Positions 54,282-62,517 of a stretch of DNA of 64,000 nt are shown piece after piece. The stretch is taken from positions 558,001 through 622,000 of the forward strand of contig NZ_MTQP01000067.1 in the NCBI RefSeq assembly GCF_001984175.1, in the 5' to 3' direction. Both the position numbers and the translations under genes were made by a program. This DNA comes from Saccharothrix sp. ALI-22-I. Its GTDB lineage: Bacteria > Actinomycetota > Actinomycetes > Mycobacteriales > Pseudonocardiaceae. The notes beneath the pieces were generated by a model. The model saw only the letters and a list, made by a program, of their open reading frames with translations. It did no database searches and had not been told where the DNA came from. Numbering within the stretch: the stretch's first letter is position 1; each line of letters starts with the position of its first letter.

Positions 54282-55316
54282 TCAGGCCGACAGCCCGAGG
54301 TGGATGCCCCACACCGATCGCGCGGCGTTTTCCCAGCTGAACGCCTTGGCGCGGGCCCGACCGACAGTGACCAAACGCTCAATCAGGCCGATATCGGACA
54401 GCACCGAGCGCAGCCCTGTGACCAGTGCCGCACGGTCGCCGCGGGCCACGACGACCCCCGCGCCGCCGGCCACCTCGACCAGCGCCGGCGCGTCCGAGTG
54501 GACCACCGGCACACCCGCCGCCATCGCCTCCACCACCGGTAGCCCGAACCCCTCGGCCAGGCTCGGCGCGGCCAGCACGGCTGCCCTCCGCAGAACGAAG
54601 GCCAGCTGGGCGTCGCTCAACCGTCCCAGCAAGTGGACGTGCGGCGCTCGGATGTCCACCCCGCCCCACCCCTGCGGACCGACCACGACCAGCGGCACGT
54701 CCAGCTCGGCGGTCGCGGACGCCAGCAGGTCGAACCCCTTGCGCGGCTCGATGGTGCCGATCGCCAACACGTATCGCGGCGGGACGTCCACCGGCTCCTC
54801 CGCCGGGAACGCCGTCACGCCGTTTCCCACCACGTGGACAGGGGCCGATCCGGGCGCGTACCGCCGCAGCTCGGAGGCCACCACCGACGTCGGCACCACG
54901 ATCGCACCGGCCCGCGACACGGCACGGCTGATCACGCGCTGGTGCCACGAAACCCCGCGCGGCGTCAACGTCGACGGGTGGGTCCACGGCACGGTGTCGT
55001 GCACGGTCACCACCACCCGCCCGCGCGGAGGCGCGAACGGCGTGAACGCGTGCACCGAGTCGCCACCGGGCCAGTACGGCACACCCCGCTCCCACGCCGC
55101 GATCAGCGCACGTCGGGGCAACGGCAGCACGCGCGGCCCGAGCACACCGGGCACCACGGCCGCCGACACGTCCGCGTGCCTGCTCACCACCCCCGTCACG
55201 GTCCACCCGTCGGGCGCGGTGGCGGCCAGCGCGGCGGCCAGCTCGCGGGTGTACCGGCCGGTGCCACCGGGCACCGGCGTCAACAACTGCTCGGTCAGCA
55301 CAACCAGATCGGGCAC
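54282..55316 (-). CDS. GT4-family glycosyltransferase
   Basis: 344 residues. N-domain PVPGGTGRYTRELAAAL, then VVVTVHDTVPWTHPSTL and VLAIGTIEPRKGFDLL, and the nucleotide-sugar motif EGFGLPVVEAMAAGVPVVHSD. GT-B fold. The donor may be GDP-mannose, made nearby, but this is inference. GTG start at 55316 lies 20 bp from the divergent start at 55337. A 58-bp gap separates it from the next gene on the same strand. Confidence 0.9.
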   Translation of the reverse strand: MPDLVVLTEQLLTPVPGGTGRYTRELAAALAATAPDGWTVTGVVSRHADVSAAVVPGVLGPRVLPLPRRALIAAWERGVPYWPGGDSVHAFTPFAPPRGRVVVTVHDTVPWTHPSTLTPRGVSWHQRVISRAVSRAGAIVVPTSVVASELRRYAPGSAPVHVVGNGVTAFPAEEPVDVPPRYVLAIGTIEPRKGFDLLASATAELDVPLVVVGPQGWGGVDIRAPHVHLLGRLSDAQLAFVLRRAAVLAAPSLAEGFGLPVVEAMAAGVPVVHSDAPALVEVAGGAGVVVARGDRAALVTGLRSVLSDIGLIERLVTVGRARAKAFSWENAARSVWGIHLGLSA

Positions 55317-55336
55317 GTCGCGTACCGTCTCACGCC

Positions 55337-56257
55337 GTGTCGATCCCCAGCACGACGGTGGTCGTGGTGACCTGGCGGGGCCGCGCGCACATCACCGCGT
55401 GCCTCGACGCCCTGGCCCGGCAACGTCCACACCGGACACTCGTGGTGGACAACGCCTCCGACGACGGCACGGCCGAGCTGATCGCCGCGCACCCCAGCCG
55501 TCCGGAGACCCTGCGCCTGCCGGTCAACCGCGGTTACGCGGGCGGTCTCGCGGCGGCGTTGCCGAGGATCACCACCGAGTACGTGGCCTGGCTCAACGAC
55601 GACGCGACGCCCGACGACGGCTGGCTCGCCGCCCTCGAAGACGCCCTGGACACCACGCCCGACGCCGCCGCCGCGACCCCGTCCATGCTGTTGGCCGACG
55701 GCTCGACCCAGTCGGTCGGCGTCAAGCTCACCGCCGACGGCCACGGCGCCGACCTGGTCCTGGCCGGGCGCGAGGTGTTCGGGTTCTGCGGTGGCGCGGC
55801 CCTGCTCCGCCGTGCGGCGCTCGACCACGTCGGCGGCGTTCCGGGCAGCTTCTTCTGCTACTACGAGGACACCGACACCGCGTGGCGGCTGCGGCTGGCC
55901 GGTCACCGGGTGCTGTCCATCGGCCCGGCCCGCGTCCATCACCGGCACGGCGCCAGCACCAACCCCGGCTCCCGCCTGTTCCACCGCTGGAACGAGCGCA
56001 ACCGGCTGCTGATGCTCCTGCGCTGCGCGCCCCTGGCCACGGCGGCTGGGGAACTGGCGAGGTTCGCGGTGATCACCGCCCTGCTGCCACTGCGCAAGAA
56101 CACCCCGGACGCGGAGAACTTCCGCGTCCCGCTCCGCCTCCAGGTGCTGCTGGAAGTGCTTCTCAGGCTGCCGAACACACTCGTTCAGCGGACGGAGATC
56201 GGCCGACGTGCCAAGGTGGCCAGGCGCGAGGTGTGGCGCGAGTGGGCCGGCCGTTAG
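55337..56257 (+). CDS. GT2-family glycosyltransferase (rhamnosyltransferase-like)
   Basis: 306 residues. VVVVTWRGRAHITACL, VVDNASDDGTAELI, the DxD-like WLNDDATPDDGW and CYYEDTDTAWRLRLAGHRVL. It resembles RfbN/WbbL-type rhamnosyl or galactofuranosyl transferases. A C-terminal helical segment (about 235-306) may attach to the membrane. GTG at 55337; a TACCGT hexamer lies 9 bp upstream, suggesting a leaderless mRNA. Starts 20 bp from the divergent GT4 start. The next gene (Trypco1) follows on the same strand after 32 bp. Confidence 0.88.
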   Translation: MSIPSTTVVVVTWRGRAHITACLDALARQRPHRTLVVDNASDDGTAELIAAHPSRPETLRLPVNRGYAGGLAAALPRITTEYVAWLNDDATPDDGWLAALEDALDTTPDAAAATPSMLLADGSTQSVGVKLTADGHGADLVLAGREVFGFCGGAALLRRAALDHVGGVPGSFFCYYEDTDTAWRLRLAGHRVLSIGPARVHHRHGASTNPGSRLFHRWNERNRLLMLLRCAPLATAAGELARFAVITALLPLRKNTPDAENFRVPLRLQVLLEVLLRLPNTLVQRTEIGRRAKVARREVWREWAGR

Positions 56258-56289
56258 TCGGCCCGTGAAGTCCGCGGACGAGGAGTGAG

Positions 56290-56724
56290 ATGGCCGAGTA
56301 CGTCGAGGTGCGCACGGAGGACGGCGAGCTGCTGCCGTTCGAGCTGGACGATGAGGACGACGGCCTGGTGCGCGCCGGCCGGCGGTGGGACGCCGCCGTC
56401 GAACGGGCCGAGGAGACGCTGGAGAGCGGTATCGAGCGGGCGAAGAAGGTGGCCCAGTCGGTGGCCGCGAAGATCGGCAGCATGCCGTCGCCGCGACCGG
56501 ACAAGGTGGCCGTGGAGATCGGCCTGAAGGTCAGCTCCAGTGCCGCGCTGGCGATCGCCAAGTCCTCCGCCGAGGCCCACGTCAAGATCACCGTGGAGTG
56601 GCACCGCGACAGCCTGCCCGCCGAGCCCCCGCCCGAGGACAACGAGTCGAAACCGCAGTCCGAGCCGGAACCGGGGTCCGAGCCGGGGTCCGAGCCGGGT
56701 CGGGAGCCCGCCGCAGAGGCGTAA
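56290..56724 (+). CDS. Trypco1-domain protein (CU044_2847-like)
   Basis: 144 residues. Domain at about 5-107: VRTEDGELLPFELDD, then a helix (RWDAAVERAEETLESGIERAKKVAQSVAAKI), and a strand-rich end VAVEIGLKVSSSAALAIAKSSAEAHVKITVEW. This is the trypsin-co-occurring domain 1 signature found in STAND and trypsin-like conflict systems. The tail is a Ser-Glu-Pro repeat (EPEPGSEPGSEPG). ATG with GAGGAG upstream. No trypsin-like or STAND partner is adjacent; the NACHT gene is about 4.7 kb away. The position inside a glycosyltransferase run is odd. Confidence 0.75.
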   Translation: MAEYVEVRTEDGELLPFELDDEDDGLVRAGRRWDAAVERAEETLESGIERAKKVAQSVAAKIGSMPSPRPDKVAVEIGLKVSSSAALAIAKSSAEAHVKITVEWHRDSLPAEPPPEDNESKPQSEPEPGSEPGSEPGREPAAEA

Positions 56725-56771
56725 GACACCTTGACGGGCCGCTGCGGAGCGTGATGAGGCAGAGTTAGCAC

Positions 56772-59264
56772 GTGGAGCAAGGGAGCCTGCCCGAAGTATC
56801 GGTGGTCGTCGTGAACTACCGCGGCGCCGAGGACACCATCGCCTGTTTGCGCGCGCTGTTCGGCGACCTCGACTACCCGGAGGACAAACTCCAGGTCATC
56901 GTGGTCGACAACGCATCGGGCGACGGCAGCGCGGACCGCATCCGGGCCGCCGCGCCGAACGCGGAGGTGATCGAGGCGCCGGCCAACCTGGGCTTCGCGG
57001 GCGGCTGCAACCTGGGCGTGCGTTCCGCCCGTGGTTCGGTCGTCGCGTTCCTCAACAACGACGCCCGCCCGCACGCCCAGTGGCTGCGCGAGGCGGCGCG
57101 GGTGCTGCGCGTCGAGCCCGCCGTGGGCGCGGTGGCGAGCAAGGTGCTCGACTGGGACGGCCGCGAGATCGATTTCGTGGACGGCGGCCTGACCTGGTTC
57201 GGCATGGGCTACAAGCGGCACGCGGGCCGGCCGGACGACGGCACCCACGACACCCCGCGTGACGTGCTGTTCGGCACCGGCTCGGCGCTCGTGGTGCGGA
57301 CCTCGGTGTTCCGCGAGTTGGACGGCTTCGACGAGCGGTTCTTCATGTTCTACGAGGACGTCGACCTCGGCTGGCGGATGAACCTGCGCGGCTGGCGCAT
57401 CCGTTACGTGCCCACGTCGCTGACCTTCCACAAGCACCACGCCTCGATGTCCACTGTGGACACGAGCCGTGAGCTGTACCTGCTGGAGCGCAACGCCCTC
57501 GCCTCGCTCTACAAGAACTTCTCCGACGAGACGCTGGCCAAGGTGCTGCCCGCCGCGCTGGCCCTGGTGGTCCGCCGGGCCACCGCGCGCGGCGAGTTGG
57601 ACGCCACCCAGCTGGAGATCACCCGCCGTCCGGACAACCCCGCCAACGACCGCGCGCCGGTGCCGGTGTCGCGGCAGGCGCTGGCCGGGTTCCTGGCGAT
57701 CGACCAGTTCGTGGAGATGCTGCCGTCGCTGGCCGAGTCGCGGCAGGCCGAGCAGGCCGCGCGCCGGCTGTCGGACGCCGACCTGCTGCCGTTGATGCGC
57801 AAGGCGATGGAGCCCGCCTACCCGCTGCCCCGCTACCTGGCCGCGCACGACGTGCTGGTCGACGTGTTCGGGCTGGAGGAGGTGTTCGGCCGGCCGCGCC
57901 GGGTGCTGGTGATCACCGGTGACGCCATCTCGGAGAAGATGGCCGGCCCCGCGATCCGGGCCTGGAACATGGCCGACGTGCTGGCCGGCGAGCACGAGGT
58001 CCGGCTGGTCACGGTCAACCCGCTGTGCGCGCCGCCCGACGCGCCGTTCCCGGTGCTGAAGGTCCAGCGACGGGACCTCGGAGCGCAGGTCGAGTGGGCC
58101 GACGTGATCGTGCTGCAGGGTCACGTGCTGGAGTTCCTGCCGGAGCTGAAGAAGCCCGAGTCCGGCAAGATCGTGGTCTGCGACATCTACGACCCGATGC
58201 ACCTGGAGCTGCTGGAACAGGGCAAGGACGACACCGACGAACAACGCGGACTCGACCTGGTCGGGGTCACCAAGGTGATCAACAACCAGTTGGCCCGCGG
58301 TGACTTCTTCCTGTGCGCGTCGGAGCGGCAGCGGCACTTCTGGCTCGGCCACCTGACCGCGTCGGGCAGGCTCACGCCCTCGCTGTACGACAACGACCCC
58401 ACCACGCGGTCACTGCTGGCCGAGGTGCCGTTCGGGTTGCCCGGCAAGCCGCCGCAGCGCACCGGGCCGGGGTTGCGCTCGACGTTGGGCATCGCCGAGA
58501 CGGACAAGGTCGTGCTGTGGGCCGGCGGCGTCTACAGCTGGTTCGACCCGCTGACCCTGGTGCACGCGATGGACCAGCTGCGGACCCGCCGGTCGGACGT
58601 GCGGCTGGTGTTCCTGGGCATGAAGCACCCGAACCCCGAGGTGCCGGACATGGACATCGCCGGGCAGACCCGCGCGTTGGCCAAGCGGCTGGACCTCGTG
58701 GGGTCGCACGTGTTCTTCAACGAGACGTGGGTGCCGTACCAGGAGCGGCAGAACTGGCTGCTCGACGCGAACGCGGGCGTGACCACGCACTACGAGCACG
58801 TGGAGACGACGTTCGCGTTCCGGACCCGGGTGCTGGACTACCTGTGGGCCGGGCTGCCGATCGTGACCACGGACGGTGACTCGTTCGCCGATCTCGTGCG
58901 GCGCGAGGACCTGGGCGTAGTGGTGCCTTCGGAGGACGCTTCCGCGTTGGCCGATGCCCTCGAAAAGGTCATGTACGACGCCGATTTCGCCGCCGGGTGT
59001 GTCGAGCGGATCGCTGTGGTGCGGGAGCGGTTCACCTGGGAGAACGTGCTCGCGCCGCTGACGGAGTTCTGCCGCAACCCCCGGCCCGCCGCCGACCGCC
59101 TGCCGGGGTCGTCGTTCATGGTGCGCAACCGGCCGCTCGGACGGCGGGAGAAGGTGCAGCGGGACGTGCAGCTGGTCAAGGAGTACCTGAACGCGGGCGG
59201 TGCCGGCGAGGTGGCGCGTCGGGCGACCGGTCGGGTGCTGAAGAAGTTGCGCGGCCGTGGCTAG
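56772..59264 (+). CDS. GT2-GT4 fused glycosyltransferase
   Basis: 830 residues with two catalytic domains. N-terminal GT2 (about 8-260): VSVVVVNYRGAEDTI, VVDNASGDGSADRI, FLNNDARPHAQW, MFYEDVDLGWRM. A helical linker (260-370) leads to a C-terminal GT-B domain (about 375-770) starting RVLVITGDAISEKMAGPAIRAWNMAD, with LWAGGVYSWFDPLTLVHAM and a GLPIVTTDGDSF-type late motif. Such fusions can add two different sugars in sequence. GTG at 56772 has no clear Shine-Dalgarno. It overlaps the next GT4 gene by 8 bp. Confidence 0.88.
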   Translation: MEQGSLPEVSVVVVNYRGAEDTIACLRALFGDLDYPEDKLQVIVVDNASGDGSADRIRAAAPNAEVIEAPANLGFAGGCNLGVRSARGSVVAFLNNDARPHAQWLREAARVLRVEPAVGAVASKVLDWDGREIDFVDGGLTWFGMGYKRHAGRPDDGTHDTPRDVLFGTGSALVVRTSVFRELDGFDERFFMFYEDVDLGWRMNLRGWRIRYVPTSLTFHKHHASMSTVDTSRELYLLERNALASLYKNFSDETLAKVLPAALALVVRRATARGELDATQLEITRRPDNPANDRAPVPVSRQALAGFLAIDQFVEMLPSLAESRQAEQAARRLSDADLLPLMRKAMEPAYPLPRYLAAHDVLVDVFGLEEVFGRPRRVLVITGDAISEKMAGPAIRAWNMADVLAGEHEVRLVTVNPLCAPPDAPFPVLKVQRRDLGAQVEWADVIVLQGHVLEFLPELKKPESGKIVVCDIYDPMHLELLEQGKDDTDEQRGLDLVGVTKVINNQLARGDFFLCASERQRHFWLGHLTASGRLTPSLYDNDPTTRSLLAEVPFGLPGKPPQRTGPGLRSTLGIAETDKVVLWAGGVYSWFDPLTLVHAMDQLRTRRSDVRLVFLGMKHPNPEVPDMDIAGQTRALAKRLDLVGSHVFFNETWVPYQERQNWLLDANAGVTTHYEHVETTFAFRTRVLDYLWAGLPIVTTDGDSFADLVRREDLGVVVPSEDASALADALEKVMYDADFAAGCVERIAVVRERFTWENVLAPLTEFCRNPRPAADRLPGSSFMVRNRPLGRREKVQRDVQLVKEYLNAGGAGEVARRATGRVLKKLRGRG

Positions 59265-60342
59265 GCCGTTGCGGGTGCTGCTCGACGGCACCCCGCTGCT
59301 CGGGCAGCGGACCGGGATCGGCCGGTACACGGCGGCGTTGGCCGAGGAGCTGGCGTCGATGCGGGACGAGGTCGACGTGCGGGCGGTCGCGTTCACGTTG
59401 CGCGGGTGGCGGGCGTTGCGGACCGTGCTGCCGCACGACGTGGTGGCGCGCGGGTTGCCGGTGTCGGCTCAGTTGCTGCGGCAGTTCTGGCTGCGCATGC
59501 CGTTCCCGCCGGTGGAGTTCCTGGCCGGGCCGACCGATGTCATGCACGCGACGAACTTCATCCTCCCGCCCGTGCTCAGGGCGGGTGGCGTCACGACCAT
59601 CCACGACCTGGCGTTCCTGGACACGCCGGGTGACCTGCCGCCGTCGGACCGCCGACTGCCGGAGTTGGTGCAGCAGTCGGCTTCCCGGGCGGACGTCATC
59701 TGCACACCGACGCGTGCGGTGGCGGAGGTCGTGATGGAGCGGTTGGGCGTGCCGGAGTCGAAGATCGTGGTGACGCCGCTGGGTGTCGATGCCGCGTGGT
59801 TCGCCGCTCGGTCGCCGTCGCCTGCTCTGCGTGCGCGGTTGGGGCTGCCGTCGGAGTACTTGCTGTTCGTGGGGGCCGGCGGGCCGCGCAAGGGCTTGGG
59901 TACTCTGCTGACCGCCCATGCGGCGCGGCCGTCGTTGCCGCCGTTGGTGCTGGCGGGGCCGCACGTGGTCAGTTCGGATGATCGCGTGATGCGGACCGGG
60001 TACTTGAGCGATGTCGATCTGAGGAGTGTCGTGGCGGGGGCGGCGGCTTTGGTGCTGCCGTCGCGCGACGAGGGGTTCGGGCTGCCGGTGCTGGAGGCGT
60101 TGGCGTGCAACGTGCCCGTGGTGTGCACGGACGTGCCGGCGTTGCGCGAGGTGGCCGGTGGGCACGCGGTGCACGTGCCGGTGGATGACGTGGAGGCGTT
60201 GGCTTCGGCCATGGTGGACGCGGTGGAGGCCCCGCCCACGCCCGCCGACCAGATGGCACGGCGGACGCACGCGGCGGAGTTCACGTGGCGGAAGACGGCG
60301 GAGAAGACGGTGTCGGCTTACCGGCGTGCCGCGGGGCAGTGA
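59257..60342 (+). CDS. GT4-family glycosyltransferase
   Basis: 361 residues. VLLDGTPLLGQRTGIGRYTAALAEEL, HATNFILPP, VTTIHDLAFLDTP, FVGAGGPRKGLGTLL and EGFGLPVLEALACNVPVVCTD. Closely similar in layout to the GT4 proteins at 53078 and 54282; likely acts on the same glycan. GTG at 59257 within the end of the fusion gene, so translation is coupled. Its 3' end overlaps the convergent 96-residue ORF by 25 bp. Confidence 0.9.
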   Translation: MARPLRVLLDGTPLLGQRTGIGRYTAALAEELASMRDEVDVRAVAFTLRGWRALRTVLPHDVVARGLPVSAQLLRQFWLRMPFPPVEFLAGPTDVMHATNFILPPVLRAGGVTTIHDLAFLDTPGDLPPSDRRLPELVQQSASRADVICTPTRAVAEVVMERLGVPESKIVVTPLGVDAAWFAARSPSPALRARLGLPSEYLLFVGAGGPRKGLGTLLTAHAARPSLPPLVLAGPHVVSSDDRVMRTGYLSDVDLRSVVAGAAALVLPSRDEGFGLPVLEALACNVPVVCTDVPALREVAGGHAVHVPVDDVEALASAMVDAVEAPPTPADQMARRTHAAEFTWRKTAEKTVSAYRRAAGQ

Positions 60343-60608
60343 CAGGCGCGGACGGTCGCGGCGCCACGGGACATGGGAATCCACTGTTCGCCGGTGTCCA
60401 GGCAGTCGTCGCAGTCGTAGCCGGTCGGGTCGAGGATCTTGAGTTCGCGCTGGACGGCTTCGAGTAGTCGGCACGCGCCGCGCTGACTGAGCCCGAGGAC
60501 GACCTGGCCCGGTGGTGGGCCGAGGGAGAGACACACGGTCTCGGTCTCGTCGTCCACCCACGCCCTCAGCGGCGTGTCCCCTCGCACGTGTGCCATCTGA
60601 ACAGCCAC
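60318..60608 (-). CDS. Small cysteine-rich protein of unknown function
   Basis: 96 residues. GTG at 60608 with GAGGAGG 5-6 nt upstream. The N-terminal part (RAWVDDETETVCLSLGPPPGQVVLGLS) looks like a beta-rich fold; the C-terminus has YDCDDCLDTGEQWIPMSRGAATVRACHC, a possible zinc finger of CDDC and CHC. No named family is recognised. It shares the 110-bp operator region with the divergent XRE gene, so the two are probably controlled together. Confidence 0.6.
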   Translation of the reverse strand: MAVQMAHVRGDTPLRAWVDDETETVCLSLGPPPGQVVLGLSQRGACRLLEAVQRELKILDPTGYDCDDCLDTGEQWIPMSRGAATVRACHCPAARR

Positions 60609-60619
60609 AACACCCTCCT

Positions 60620-60710
60620 CGATCGTGTGGAAACTGTTCTGTTAGGTTGCTGCGTACCGTCGTGGTAGCGCAAGCTAAGCGGGAACATTGTTCCTGTTTC
60701 CACTCGATCG
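60620..60710. promoter_or_regulatory. Divergent operator/promoter region of the XRE-DUF397 locus
   Basis: 15-bp inverted repeats CGATCGTGTGGAAAC (60620-60634) and GTTTCCACTCGATCG (60696-60710) with one mismatch bracket the region. Inside is the perfect odd palindrome GGAACA-T-TGTTCC (60682-60694), 24 bp before the XRE ATG. A second, partial site GGAAAC-TGTTCT (60629-60640) is at the other end. Confidence 0.75.
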
Positions 60711-60718
60711 GGGAATAC

Positions 60719-61576
60719 ATGGCCACGACCGCGAAACAACGCCGCCTCGCCCGCCGCCTGCGCCAGCTGCGCACCCAGGCCGGCAAGACCGTCGAGGACG
60801 CGGCCAGTCAGCTCGACTGCAAACACCCGAAGATCAGCAAGATCGAAACCAACCAGTCCGGGGTGAAGCCCGAGGAAGTGCGCTTGCTCTGCCAGCTCTA
60901 CGGCGCGAGCGACCACACCACCGAGAGCATGGTCACCCTGGCCCGCAACGCGAAGACGCGCGGCTGGTACTTGAGCTACCACGGCGTGGCGAACCCGGAG
61001 AACATCGACTTCGCCGAGCTGGAGACCGACTCGGTCAGCGTCTCCAACTTCCAGATCGACCTGATCCCCGGCCTGCTCCAGACGCCCGACTACGCCCGCG
61101 CCGTCATCCGCACGGGTCTTCCGCAGATCACCGAAGACCTCATCGAGCACCGAGTCGAACTCCGCACCACCCGGCAAGAGCGCGTACTGGCCGGCGATCT
61201 GTCGGTGTGGGCGGTCATCACCGAAGCGGCGCTTCTCCGCGCGATGGGCGGCCGGGACGTGCACGTCGCCCAACTCTCACGGTTACTGGAACTCGCAGCG
61301 CTGCCGAACGTGCAGTTCCAAGTGATTCCCACGCGTGCAGGTGAGCACGTATCGATGGGCGTGCCGTTCGACTGCTTCCAGTTCGACGACGGGTTCGGTG
61401 CGGTGGCCGTCGATCACCTCACGGGCACCCTGTTTCTCGAAGAAGAACCTGATGTTGAGCGGTATAGGCTGGCCTTCCTACACCTGTGCAGCACCGCGCT
61501 GAGCCCGCAGGACTCGCTGACGTTGCTGCGCAAGTACCTCAAGGAGGAGCACAGCGAATGGGAGCGTCGGAGCTGA
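60719..61576 (+). CDS. XRE-family regulator with DUF5753 domain
   Basis: 285 residues. N-terminal helix-turn-helix (about 8-68: RLARRLRQLRTQAGKTVEDAASQLDCKHPKISKIETNQSG) and a C-terminal DUF5753 domain with DLIPGLLQTPDYARAVI and VQFQVIPTRAGEH. Typical for the large actinomycete XRE/DUF397 family, involved in development and antibiotic control. ATG at 60719 with GGGGAA just upstream. It likely binds the palindrome at 60682. The downstream DUF397 gene overlaps by 19 bp. Confidence 0.92.
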   Translation: MATTAKQRRLARRLRQLRTQAGKTVEDAASQLDCKHPKISKIETNQSGVKPEEVRLLCQLYGASDHTTESMVTLARNAKTRGWYLSYHGVANPENIDFAELETDSVSVSNFQIDLIPGLLQTPDYARAVIRTGLPQITEDLIEHRVELRTTRQERVLAGDLSVWAVITEAALLRAMGGRDVHVAQLSRLLELAALPNVQFQVIPTRAGEHVSMGVPFDCFQFDDGFGAVAVDHLTGTLFLEEEPDVERYRLAFLHLCSTALSPQDSLTLLRKYLKEEHSEWERRS

Positions 61577-61743
61577 CCTTCGGGATGTGGCACAAGTCCA
61601 CCTTCAGCGGTGCCAACTCCAGCTGCGTCGAGGTGGCGCACTCCTCCACCGTCGTCGGCATCAGGGACAGCAAAACGCCCACCACCGGCACCCTCACCGT
61701 CCCCCGCACCACCTGGGCAGCCTTCCTGGCGGCCATGAGGTGA
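61558..61743 (+). CDS. DUF397 small protein, partner of the XRE regulator
   Basis: 61 residues with WHKSTFSGANSSCVEVAHSSTVVGIRDSKTP and WAAFLAAMR, the DUF397 signature. ATG at 61558 with AAGGAGGAG 8 nt upstream, inside the end of the XRE gene. In known pairs the DUF397 protein binds and inactivates its XRE regulator, an anti-activator or toxin-antitoxin-like arrangement. Confidence 0.9.
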   Translation: MGASELTFGMWHKSTFSGANSSCVEVAHSSTVVGIRDSKTPTTGTLTVPRTTWAAFLAAMR

Positions 61744-62065
61744 CGGCTGGACGTCCGACGTGCGTGGCGTGGAGCGGCGTGAGGTCCTATGAGGGTCCCG
61801 GCCGGCCGTCTGCCTGCGGGGTCTTGAGCACGCTCCACGAGATCTGCCGTGAACCGGTCACGGCACAAACGCGACGCAGGAACCGCTGACGCTCGCCTTC
61901 AGGACGAGGTGCGGTCGCTTCAGGGGATCGCCCGAGCGCGGACATGGGCGAAAGGTTCTCGCACCGCTTGAGGGCAAAACTAGTGCGTTTTTCCGACTCC
62001 ACCCCAACGGCCCAACGGCACCCCTCAGGTGGTCACTCACCGCGTCCACTGCGATGATCCTGGCC
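61744..62065. other. 322-bp gap after the DUF397 gene, no gene
   Basis: No gene or clear terminator is seen. It precedes the immunity gene and holds no recognisable toxin fragment. Confidence 0.6.
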
Positions 62066-62506
62066 ATGAGTTTCACGGCTGTGTGGCCGACCATCGACCA
62101 GAACGACGCCGACGCGGCCGACGAACTGACCGTCAGCACGCCGGAGGACGTCGACACCCTCCTGAGCCGCCTGGCCGACCCCGGGGCGGGCCCGGCCGTG
62201 ATCGAGCACCAGGACCGCGAGCTCATCACCGACACCGAGGGCCTGCTGGGCGAGCCCGGCACCACCAAGATCCCCGACCACGACGTCGCCGCCGCCATCC
62301 ACAACGGCTACGGCTACCTCACCTACGCCGACCCGGACCACGACTACTCGACGCTGAAGGGCGAGCCCTCCTCCCCCGAGTACCGCTCCGAGTACGTCGA
62401 CTACCCGGCCGGCGCCGGCGTCCCGGTCGAAGCCCTGGCCGCCGCCCTCAAGGACTTCCTGGCCACGGCCAAGCGCCCCACCGGCGTCGACTGGCAGCCC
62501 GCCTGA
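62066..62506 (+). CDS. Imm1-family immunity protein (orphan)
   Basis: 146 residues: VSTPEDVDTLLSRLA...IHNGYGYLTYAD...YRSEYVDYPAGAGVPVEALAAALKDFLAT. The Y-G-YLTY central strand and PVEALAAAL end match the Imm1 immunity fold, which protects against deaminase- or nuclease-type polymorphic toxins. No toxin gene is adjacent. ATG at 62066 (alternative 62054). Confidence 0.7.
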   Translation: MSFTAVWPTIDQNDADAADELTVSTPEDVDTLLSRLADPGAGPAVIEHQDRELITDTEGLLGEPGTTKIPDHDVAAAIHNGYGYLTYADPDHDYSTLKGEPSSPEYRSEYVDYPAGAGVPVEALAAALKDFLATAKRPTGVDWQPA

Positions 62507-62517
62507 GAGGCTGCGCT

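Noticed and set aside
49095-56724. NACHT and Trypco1 genes as one operon-type defence island
   Set aside because: They are on opposite strands, separated by wbbL and several glycosyltransferases; a functional link is only a hypothesis.
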